A model generated the notes under the pieces. That model was given only the letters and a program-made list of their open reading frames with translations, was not told the DNA's origin and ran no database searches. The position numbers and the translations under genes were made by a program. Below, one piece after another: positions 1-5,306 of a DNA stretch of 7,591 nucleotides. Position 1 is the stretch's first letter. Each line of letters opens with the position of its first letter. This DNA is from Halobacteriales archaeon QH_10_67_13 (lineage in GTDB: Archaea > Halobacteriota > Halobacteria > Halobacteriales > Haloarculaceae), in NCBI GenBank assembly GCA_003021335.1, contig PXQL01000077.1, positions 1,832-9,422 on the forward strand. Reading direction: 5' to 3'.

Positions 1-1
1 G

Positions 2-817
2 GCGGCGACGACGGCCGCCTACCGGCAGGCGCTGCAGCCGGTCCGGGCCGAACGGCTCTCGAAGCGGTGGTGTCTCACGCAGTATCCAGCGCCGGCAAAC
101 GCCCAGCTGGCCGAGCTCTCGACCGAGGCCTACGAGTCGTTCGTCTGGGACGCGGTCAACAAAGACTGGGCGGCCGTCCGAGAGTACCAACAGCAGCTCG
201 TCGACATCCTCGAGCCCGCCGAGGAGGTCCGGATCGTCTCCGGCGAGACCACCGACATCCGCCTGTCGATCGCCGGCAACCGGACGGTAAACGACGACGG
301 GCGGAAAAATCTCCCGGGCGGGGAGGTCTTCACCGCCCCAGTACCGGACAGCGTCGAGGGGGAGGTCCTATTCGACAAGCCGGTCTACCGGCAGGGCCGG
401 GAAATCCTCGACGCGCGGCTGGTCTTCGAGGACGGCGAGGTGATCGAGTACGCCGCGAACAAAAACGAGTCGCTGCTGGGCGAGATCATCGACACGGACG
501 GAGGCGCCCGGCGGGTCGGCGAGCTCGGGATCGGGATGAACCGCGATATCGACCGGTTCACCTACAACATGCTGTTCGACGAGAAGATGGGCGATACCGT
601 CCACCTGGCGCTGGGTCTCGCCTACGAGGAGACCGTCGGACCGGACGTCGAGTTCAACGACAGCGCGGTCCACGTCGACATGATCGTCGACATGGGCAAG
701 GACTCTCGCATCGAAGTCGACGGCGAGGTGATCCAGCGAAACGGCCGGTTCGTCTTCGAGGAAGACGGTCCCGACGTCGAGGACCAAACGGCTGCCGGAT
801 CGGCCGCCGGGAGCTAG
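2..817 (+). CDS. M29 family aminopeptidase (AmpS/thermophilic metalloprotease type), 5' truncated by the window
   Basis: This is the C-terminal 271 residues of a metal-dependent aminopeptidase that removes N-terminal residues from peptides, presumably in the cytoplasm. The frame is open from base 2 to the TAG at 815-817, and the start lies upstream of the window. The expected M29 dinuclear metal ligands are visible in order, numbered on the visible fragment: Glu108 in LPGGEVFT, Glu174 in RVGELGIGMN, His201 in MGDTVHLALG, and His224 and Asp226 in SAVHVDMIVD. The N-terminal part with the substrate-binding fold is outside the window. The last ~15 residues, after FVFEEDG, are a low-complexity Ala/Gly/Asp tail typical of haloarchaeal proteins. 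The gene converges with the next one and the stop codons overlap. Family assignment is firm from the motifs; peptide preference is unknown. Confidence 0.94.
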   Translation, partial: AATTAAYRQALQPVRAERLSKRWCLTQYPAPANAQLAELSTEAYESFVWDAVNKDWAAVREYQQQLVDILEPAEEVRIVSGETTDIRLSIAGNRTVNDDGRKNLPGGEVFTAPVPDSVEGEVLFDKPVYRQGREILDARLVFEDGEVIEYAANKNESLLGEIIDTDGGARRVGELGIGMNRDIDRFTYNMLFDEKMGDTVHLALGLAYEETVGPDVEFNDSAVHVDMIVDMGKDSRIEVDGEVIQRNGRFVFEEDGPDVEDQTAAGSAAGS

Positions 818-1404
818 AGGCTGCTCTCGACGACGCTGGCGGCCATCTCAGCCTTTTCCTTCCAGCCGTATCCCTTCTCGTGGACGTGACGTTTGTTCGA
901 AAGCACCGCGGCCGGCGAGGACTCCTCGAACCCGCCGCGGGCCCAGGTCCCGGTCCGGTCGAACCACTCGAGCATCCGCTCGCGAGTCTGTGCCCAGTCG
1001 AACCCGTGGAGTTCGTGCCAGGAGATGAGCGCGAAGATCGCGTTGTCGTGACAGCCCGGGACGCTCCCGCGCTCCCAGAGGAGCCCAAGCGACGGCGCAG
1101 TCGGCTCCTGTTCGTCCATCCGCGTGTCGGCCGCGACCGGCTCAAGCCCCTCCGCGGTCTCCCGGAGGTAGTGGTGGGCGGTGAGTCGGCCTAAGACGGC
1201 GTCGTACAGCGGTCCCCACCGATCGGAGAGCCGGTCGCGCAGGTCGGCCTCGGAGATCCGGCCGTCGGCGGTCTCGGCGAGGATCGTGCTCAGGACATCG
1301 ACGTAGGCCCGTTCGATCCGGGCCCGCTCGGTGCCCTCGAACCGGCAGTCCGCGTCGTGGAGGGCGTTCGTGGTGAAACAGTCCGGGCACGGGTACTCGA
1401 ACAT
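814..1404 (-). CDS. Conserved-looking hypothetical protein with N-terminal CxxC/H/C zinc-finger-like motif (196 aa)
   Basis: I do not recognise a named family. The ATG at 1404 is chosen because a TTATA element lies 27-31 nt upstream (1431-1435), which fits a leaderless transcript; the frame further upstream is Arg/Ser/Pro-rich noise. The protein begins with a compact Cys/His cluster (Cys6, Cys9, His16, Cys20 in MFEYPCPDC...LHDADC), likely a zinc site. Residues ~27-90 are predicted helices with the character of a winged helix (ERAYVDVLSTILAE, SEADLRDRLSDRWG). After a short Asp/Glu/Pro linker near 95-105, residues 113-196 form a second domain (GCHDNAIFALISWHELHGF, then MLEWFDRTG). That domain faintly resembles the helical C-terminal domain of some primases, a weak impression only. 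The gene stands alone and converges on the aminopeptidase. A DNA-binding role is possible but not shown. Confidence 0.82.
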   Translation of the reverse strand: MFEYPCPDCFTTNALHDADCRFEGTERARIERAYVDVLSTILAETADGRISEADLRDRLSDRWGPLYDAVLGRLTAHHYLRETAEGLEPVAADTRMDEQEPTAPSLGLLWERGSVPGCHDNAIFALISWHELHGFDWAQTRERMLEWFDRTGTWARGGFEESSPAAVLSNKRHVHEKGYGWKEKAEMAASVVESSL

Positions 1405-1430
1405 CCGTCGGTCGTACCGCCCGATCGGTC

Positions 1431-1435
1431 TATAA
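1431..1435 (-). promoter_or_regulatory. TATA-like box for the 196-aa zinc-finger-like gene
   Basis: On the minus strand this reads TTATA, followed by GACC. It lies 27-31 nt before the ATG at 1404, the spacing expected when transcription begins at or next to the start codon. No Shine-Dalgarno sequence precedes the ATG. This supports the 1404 start over the longer open frame. Confidence 0.6.
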
Positions 1436-1499
1436 CCTGTCGGCTCAAGCTGTCGTCGCGACGGCTTTGTGTCCGGGGCACCTGCTCCCGACCGAGCCG

Positions 1500-1971
1500 A
1501 TGACTGACCTAATCGCCGGCGAGCCGAACGACGCCGAGATCGTCGACAGGGGCGCCACGATCGACGAAACCGGGACCTACCGGTACCGGCTGTGGCGCGG
1601 CTGGGACCCGGAGGCACCGCGGCTCGGATTCGTCATGCTAAATCCGAGCACCGCCGACGCGAGCTCGCTTGATCCGACCTGCCGGCGGTGTGTCGGCTAC
1701 GCGCGGCGGTGGGGCTACGGCGGGGTCGAGATCGGGAACCTGTTTGCCCTCCGGAGTACCGAGCCGGCTCGTCGGCCGGACAGCGGCGGTCGTCGCGGCG
1801 TGGGGGACTCACGGCGCGCTCGAGGACCGCGGCCGACAGGTTGCGGGGCTGCTCGATACGGGGCTGTGGGCACTCGATACGACCGCCGACGGCCACCCGA
1901 TCCACCCCCTCTACCAGCCCAACGACATCGAGCCCGAGCCCTGGGACCAGAGCCGACTCGGGGATGGGTGA
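1500..1971 (+). pseudogene. DUF1643 family protein, disrupted by an internal deletion/frameshift
   Basis: The N-terminal half is read in the frame of the ATG at 1500 (90 clear family residues, including RLGFVMLNPSTADA, LDPT and ARRWGYGGVEIGNLFALRS). The C-terminal half continues only in the next frame, from about 1768 to the TGA at 1969-1971 (VVAAWGTHG, then DGHPIHPLYQP). Both halves are hallmark DUF1643 segments, so one gene has been split. The break lies between ~1767 and ~1782. From what I recall of the family, roughly 18-20 residues normally sit between the LFALRSTEP-type and VVAAWG-type motifs, and they are missing here, so this is more than a one-base slip; the phase change fits a loss of 3n+2 bases. 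The biochemical role of DUF1643 is not established. A weak TTTGTG lies about 30 nt upstream of the ATG. Either a true pseudogene or an assembly error. Confidence 0.85.
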
Positions 1972-2084
1972 GTCGGGGGCTGGTGCGAACGTTCGATCGG
2001 GACATCGGCGCGGGGCCGGAACGAACACGGGAGACACGCGATCAACGCGGGGGGCGAGTTGCGGGGACAGAGACGAGCGACAAC

Positions 2085-2091
2085 ACAAATA
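2085..2091 (+). promoter_or_regulatory. TATA-like box for the DUF3592-like membrane protein
   Basis: ACAAATA lies 27-33 nt before the ATG at 2118 and is the only AT-rich stretch in this GC-rich gap. The position fits a leaderless transcript. It supports independent transcription of the 2118 gene and its start, against a fusion with the broken gene upstream, whose first frame happens to stay open into it. Confidence 0.5.
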
Positions 2092-2117
2092 CGGACCGCC
2101 GACGAACCGTCGGTTGG

Positions 2118-3113
2118 ATGCAGATCACCGTCAGAGAGACTCAGGTCGCGCTCTCCTGGTTGCGGGTCGTCCTCGTGATCGCAGCCGTCGGGCTCGCCGC
2201 GTTCGGCGGGTACGATTACCTCCAGCAAACCGGAGCGATCGACGACGCCGTCTCGGTCGAGGCGACGGTCACAGACGCCGGCGTCGAGCAGGTAGACACG
2301 CGACGGGGTCCCGAGTACGATCCCGAGGTCGAGTTTCGGTACGAGTACGGGGGAGAGACCCACACCAGCGACCGGCTGAACCCGAGCAGCTTCGATCGGT
2401 CGTACGAGACCCGATCGGCGGCGGAGTCGGCGATCGCGGGGTATCAGCCCGGATCGGTGGTGACCGCTTACGTCGATCCGGACGCCCCCGGTACGGGGTT
2501 TCTCGAACGTGAGACGACCCTCCGTGGTCCGATCCTCTTTTTCTCGATCGGCGGCATCGCCGCTCTCGTGTTCGGACTCGACGCCGTCGGGGCCCGGAAG
2601 CCGGGCAGAGACACCGAGCTGCGCGACGAGACGGCCGTCGACGGACTGCCACACGAGCGGCTGTTGGGGCTCGATCGCGACCGGGTCCACCGGCTCAGCG
2701 TCCGCCTCGTCTGGGGAGCGGTCGCGTTCGGGGTCGCGGCGATAGTACTCACCGTCGTCGCGGCTGCGGCGGTCGGCGAGCCGAGCGATGCCGAGAGCTC
2801 GCCGCCGGAGATCGGCCTGACCGATCCGGCCGGGATCCCACTACTCGGCGTGGCGCTGGCCTGGCTCGGCGTGGTCTGTGGGTTGGTCGCGTACGGCGTC
2901 TGGTCGTTCACCGAGTACCGCCGGCTCCGAGCCCGGATCCGAGCGCCGAAGCCACCGAATCCATTTAGACATCCGAGCCGACTCGTTACGATCCTGGGCA
3001 CCGGCGGCGACGACCTCGACGAATACGGCCGCCGAGTCAAGTCGACCGGCTTCGCGTTCGTCTTCGCGGCGTTTCTGGCCGGAGTCCCGGTCGTCCTGTT
3101 TGCGACTGCCTAA
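2118..3113 (+). CDS. DUF3592-like domain membrane protein (331 aa)
   Basis: This is an integral membrane protein with about five hydrophobic segments: ~11-31, ~138-158, ~197-219, ~238-262 and ~311-330. Between the first two lies a soluble beta-rich domain (~45-130) with the DUF3592 pattern: VEATVTDAGV, a Tyr-rich strand (VEFRYEYGGETHTSDR), then YQPGSVVTAYVDPDAPG before the next membrane segment. This domain probably faces outside, by analogy with the family. A polar stretch of ~40 residues joins segments 2 and 3. The ATG at 2118 is preferred because the membrane protein begins there, a TATA-like ACAAATA lies 27-33 nt upstream, and the frame further upstream is composed of noise residues. The function of DUF3592 proteins is unknown. 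The gene follows the broken DUF1643 gene by 146 nt and converges with a small minus-strand ORF. Confidence 0.88.
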   Translation: MQITVRETQVALSWLRVVLVIAAVGLAAFGGYDYLQQTGAIDDAVSVEATVTDAGVEQVDTRRGPEYDPEVEFRYEYGGETHTSDRLNPSSFDRSYETRSAAESAIAGYQPGSVVTAYVDPDAPGTGFLERETTLRGPILFFSIGGIAALVFGLDAVGARKPGRDTELRDETAVDGLPHERLLGLDRDRVHRLSVRLVWGAVAFGVAAIVLTVVAAAAVGEPSDAESSPPEIGLTDPAGIPLLGVALAWLGVVCGLVAYGVWSFTEYRRLRARIRAPKPPNPFRHPSRLVTILGTGGDDLDEYGRRVKSTGFAFVFAAFLAGVPVVLFATA

Positions 3114-3130
3114 GTCTCGCCAAAGGCGGG

Positions 3131-3256
3131 TCACGGGCGCCCGACGCGGGTGACCTCGAAGCGCCGGAGGAGATACACAAGGAGATACACTCCGACGAGT
3201 GCCAGGCTCTGCAACGCGACCGACGCCGCAGTCTCGAGGGGTGGGAGCAAGCCCAC
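3131..3256 (-). CDS. Putative small single-span membrane protein (41 aa)
   Basis: A minus-strand frame ending at the TGA at 3133-3131 encodes a strongly hydrophobic stretch (VALQSLALVGVYLLVYLL) followed by a basic, Arg-containing tail (RRFEVTRVGRP). That is the pattern of a one-span protein with a positive cytoplasmic end. The GTG at 3256 gives 41 residues with Leu-Pro-rich residues before the span. The same frame stays open to a distal start at 3403, but that extension is Arg/Ser/Pro/Cys-rich and does not look coding. No good TATA box is seen before the GTG, so the exact start is uncertain. It ends 17 nt from the convergent DUF3592 stop. The alternative is a chance open frame in GC-rich DNA; the well-formed membrane span argues against that. 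Confidence 0.45.
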   Translation of the reverse strand: MGLLPPLETAASVALQSLALVGVYLLVYLLRRFEVTRVGRP

Positions 3257-3405
3257 AGGAAAGCGATTCGTGGGAGCTCCGATCCCGCGATCGGCAGGCA
3301 ACGACCGGCATCGGAAGTGGGAATCGAGACCCGCCGGGCGGCACGCCTTCGAAGACCGACTCTGGAGATCGACAGCACCAAGCAACTCGACACCCTCAAA
3401 CATCT

Positions 3406-3591
3406 ATGAGCGATCGACGGTACACGGTGACGTTCGCCGAGCCACACCACCTCACCGACGACGAGGAGACGGAACTGACCGTGCTGGAGTACGACGACTT
3501 CGGGAGCATGTACACGCTCGAGCTCGTCGACGGCTCCACACGGTCGGTCGGCAAGCAGCTGGTCACCGACATCAGCCCCGAGACCGAGTGA
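3406..3591 (+). CDS. Small acidic hypothetical protein (61 aa)
   Basis: A short frame starting at the ATG at 3406 and ending with TGA. The product begins MSDRRYTVTF and has about 14 Asp/Glu among 61 residues, as expected for a salt-adapted soluble haloarchaeal protein. Alternating hydrophobic and polar runs (ELTVLEYDDFGS, MYTLELVDGS) suggest a small beta-rich fold. There is no Cys, no zinc motif and no membrane segment. The in-frame extension upstream to 3199 is Pro/Arg/Ser-rich noise, so the ATG is the better start, although I see no clear TATA box or Shine-Dalgarno sequence for it. I do not recognise a family. It stands alone before the tRNA gene, which is on the other strand. Confidence 0.68.
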   Translation: MSDRRYTVTFAEPHHLTDDEETELTVLEYDDFGSMYTLELVDGSTRSVGKQLVTDISPETE

Positions 3592-3702
3592 CCCCACAAG
3601 GCCGGCGGCGAGCGGGTCGACGGCTCTCGCCACCGCGGTCTGGAGCGATGCCTGAGATCCTCGCGGCGAGAACTGAGAGTGAGCGCCGACCCACTCACAG
3701 GA

Positions 3703-3809
3703 TGGGCCCGGGCGGATTTGAACCACCGCATACCCGGTGTCCCAGACCTGCGCCGCGGGGCGCGGGGTCATATGAGCCGGGGGCTCTTACCTGACTGAGC
3801 TACAGGCCC
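3703..3809 (-). tRNA. tRNA(CAU), probably elongator tRNA-Met, with a 32-nt intron
   Basis: Read on the minus strand from 3809, a full cloverleaf forms. The acceptor is GGGCCTG/CGGGCCC (7 bp, one G-U), the D stem GCTC/GAGC, the anticodon stem CCCGG/CCGGG, the variable loop TATGC, and the T stem GGTGG/CCGCC with loop TTCAAAT. The discriminator is A73 (position 3703). CCA is not encoded. The anticodon CAT occupies 3774-3772, and the loop is interrupted after A37 by an intron at 3770-3739. In haloarchaea the elongator tRNA-Met gene is the CAU gene known to carry an intron, which favours Met. The G1-C72 pair argues against initiator tRNA, whose archaeal form normally has A1-U72. The AUA-reading tRNA-Ile2 also has a CAU gene anticodon and a GGGCC-type acceptor, so it remains the main alternative. 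It is divergent from the Fe-S scaffold gene. Confidence 0.93.
3739..3770 (-). other. tRNA intron (32 nt) with canonical bulge-helix-bulge splice sites
   Basis: The intron lies between A37 and A38. A 4-bp central helix pairs exon bases 32-35 (CTCA) with TGGG near the intron's 3' end. It is flanked by 3-nt bulges TA|T (5' site) and AC|A (3' site), each cut after its second base, exactly as the archaeal tRNA splicing endonuclease requires. The inner helix is GACC/GGTC, capped by a CCGCG/CGCGG stem with a CCC loop and an unpaired CGCA on the 3' side. Confidence 0.9.
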
Positions 3810-3834
3810 GTATACGAACGTATCGAGGGTCGAG

Positions 3835-3840
3835 ACTAAA
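3835..3840 (-). promoter_or_regulatory. TATA-like box for the tRNA(CAU) gene
   Basis: On the minus strand this reads TTTAGT, 26-31 nt upstream of the tRNA 5' end at 3809. The spacing suits archaeal transcription beginning at or very near the mature 5' end. A second AT-rich run, GTATAC, directly abuts the tRNA and is too close to act as a TATA box. Confidence 0.45.
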
Positions 3841-3870
3841 CTCTGTCGACCCGGACAGGCCGTCGGAAGC

Positions 3871-3879
3871 CTTTTTGAA
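3871..3879 (+). promoter_or_regulatory. TATA-like box for the IscU/SufU-like gene
   Basis: CTTTTTGAA lies 21-29 nt before the ATG at 3900, consistent with a leaderless mRNA. It sits between the arms of an 8-bp inverted repeat (3840-3847 and 3892-3899). Confidence 0.5.
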
Positions 3880-3899
3880 CGCGGTCGGCAAGACAGAGT

Positions 3900-4303
3900 A
3901 TGGGAATCGGCGGGTCAGACATCTACAGACAGCAGATCCTCGATCACTACAAGAACCGCTCGAGGATCCAACGTTCTCTCACGTCGGCGAGAACCCGATG
4001 TGCGGCGACCGGATCGAGCTCGACGTGGCGCTGGACGATGAGGGCCGGATCGAGCGGGTCGCATTCCAGGGCGACGGCTGTGCGATCTCACAGGCCGCGG
4101 CGTCGCTGCTCTCCGAGGAGCTTCCGGGACTGACGATCGAGGAGCTACAGGCGATGGATCGAGACGACGTGATCGACCTGCTGGGCGTGGACATCTCGCC
4201 GATGCGGGTGAAGTGTGCGGTGCTCGCCGAAAAGGTCGCACAGGACGGCGCCGAGATTTACTTCGGCGAGAGAGACGACGAACGCTCCGTGATCGAGGAC
4301 TGA
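3900..4303 (+). pseudogene. IscU/SufU-like Fe-S cluster assembly scaffold, frameshifted and missing a conserved loop
   Basis: This gene should encode the scaffold on which Fe-S clusters are built from cysteine-desulfurase sulfur. The ATG at 3900 begins the family N-terminus (MGIGGSDIYRQQILDHYKN, 19 residues, ending at 3956). The family continues only in another frame, from CTC at 3959 (LEDPTFSHVGENPMCGD) to the TGA at 4301-4303, 114 residues. Only two bases, 3957-3958, separate the frames, and the usual KNPRNYG-type loop of about six residues is missing, consistent with a 16-bp deletion. The three cluster cysteines remain, in NPMCGD, GDGCAIS and MRVKCAVL, spaced 26 and 45 residues, close to IscU spacing and without the long SufU insertion. 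The last motif has Lys, not IscU's His, before Cys. The frame-0 product would be a useless ~77-aa peptide. It may be real decay with another copy elsewhere, or an assembly error. Confidence 0.86.
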
Positions 4304-4310
4304 ACTCTGA

Positions 4311-5234
4311 TCAGCCATCGACGCCGCGCTCGCCGAGGGCGGCGACGCGGTTGGCGAGGGCCTTGCGTTTTATCAGTACGAATCCGGCCAGGATGAGCAG
4401 GAAGCCGGCGACGGCGAGCCCGTCGATCTTCTCGCCGAGGACGGTCCAGCCGGCGACGGCCGCCGAGACCGGCACCGCATACGAGACAAGGCTGATGTCG
4501 ACGGCCCCGAGCCGGTCGAGCAGGCGAAAGTAGATCACGTAACCGACCACGCTCGCGAACACCGCCAGATAGGCGAGCGCAAGCAGCGCCTCCCGCGAGA
4601 CGGTCGCGTCGCCAATCGACTCGGTGGGGAGCGCGACCGCGGCGAGGTGAAGCAAGACCGCGCCGGCGAGAAACGACCACGCGACGGTGCTCTCGATGGG
4701 AAGCGCCTCCTCGGTGCGCTCAAGTAGGACGCTGCCGAGGGCCACCGACACCGCGGCGAGAAAAATCAGCCCTGGCGCCAGCACGGCGTCGACGCCCAGC
4801 GACTCCCCAGGGACGGCGATCAGCCCGACGCCGGCAAAGCCCGAGGCCAATCCGACCAGGCCGACCGGCGTGAGTCCCTCGCCGGGGAGCAACAATCGTG
4901 AGAAGCCCGTCGTCAGGATCGGCGCGGTGGCGACTAATATCGCGCCGACGGCGCTGGTCACGCCCTGCTGACCGACGAAAAGAAGTGCGTTGTACGCGGC
5001 GATCAGCAAGACGGCCCCGACACCAATGGCGATCCAGTCCGCGCGGATGTCGGGGATCAGCCGGTTGGTCGTAGCCGCGGCGTACCCGATCAAGAGTAGT
5101 CCGGCGAGGTCGTACCGGAGCGCGGCGAACAACACCGGCGGCAGCTCCGAGAGACCAGCCTTGATCGCTACGAAGGCTGTCCCCCACAGCATCGAGAGCA
5201 CGACGAACAACCCGGCCGCGCGGTAGGCACCCAT
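4311..5234 (-). CDS. DMT superfamily transporter, two EamA domains (307 aa)
   Basis: A ten-span inner-membrane transporter made of two EamA repeats, about residues 8-142 and 152-288. Typical family features are the N-terminal SMLWGTAFVAIKAGLS, the PPVLFAALRYDLAGLLL segment, ATAPILTTGFSRLLL near the end of the first repeat, and PVSAAVAGWTVLGEKI in the second. The C-terminus is short and basic (IKRKALANR), probably cytoplasmic by the positive-inside rule. Family members export metabolites such as amino acids or nucleotide precursors; the substrate cannot be told from sequence. Length is normal. It lies downstream of the PAN gene on the same strand, 71 nt apart, so co-transcription is possible. 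The gap carries a 12-bp direct repeat and a weak TTCTT element about 25-30 nt before the ATG. It converges with the Fe-S scaffold gene, with 7 nt between stops. Confidence 0.94.
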   Translation of the reverse strand: MGAYRAAGLFVVLSMLWGTAFVAIKAGLSELPPVLFAALRYDLAGLLLIGYAAATTNRLIPDIRADWIAIGVGAVLLIAAYNALLFVGQQGVTSAVGAILVATAPILTTGFSRLLLPGEGLTPVGLVGLASGFAGVGLIAVPGESLGVDAVLAPGLIFLAAVSVALGSVLLERTEEALPIESTVAWSFLAGAVLLHLAAVALPTESIGDATVSREALLALAYLAVFASVVGYVIYFRLLDRLGAVDISLVSYAVPVSAAVAGWTVLGEKIDGLAVAGFLLILAGFVLIKRKALANRVAALGERGVDG

Positions 5235-5266
5235 ACCGGCGTCTTGCGGTCGACGGTGAAGAACGG

Positions 5267-5306
5267 GACGGTTCCGATTGGATGGGTTTGGTCAGACGGT
5301 TCCGAT
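5267..5306. repeat. 12-bp direct repeat in the PAN-DMT gap
   Basis: GACGGTTCCGAT occurs at 5267-5278 and again at 5295-5306, identical and 28 bp apart start to start. Each unit contains the small dyad CGG-TT-CCG. The second copy ends on the last base of the PAN stop codon, and the first lies 33-44 bp before the DMT start codon. It could be an operator for the transporter gene or part of a 3' processing/termination region of the PAN mRNA. Confidence 0.6.

Noticed and set aside
67..1194. Long plus-strand open frame of 375 codons over the aminopeptidase
   Set aside because: The product is Arg/Gly/Pro/Ala-rich with no motifs. It is a shadow of the M29 frame and of the minus-strand gene in GC-rich DNA.
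3241..3256. GTGGG-N6-CCCAC inverted repeat
   Set aside because: Only 5 bp per arm and inside a likely coding start; easily due to chance.
3279..3294. CCGATC-CCGC-GATCGG inverted repeat upstream of the small membrane ORF
   Set aside because: GATC-containing dyads are common in haloarchaeal DNA and the ORF's promoter is not clear, so I give it no function.
3592..3702. Gap between the 61-aa gene and the tRNA gene
   Set aside because: I looked for terminators, small ORFs and RNAs. There is no poly-T run and no convincing frame or hairpin.
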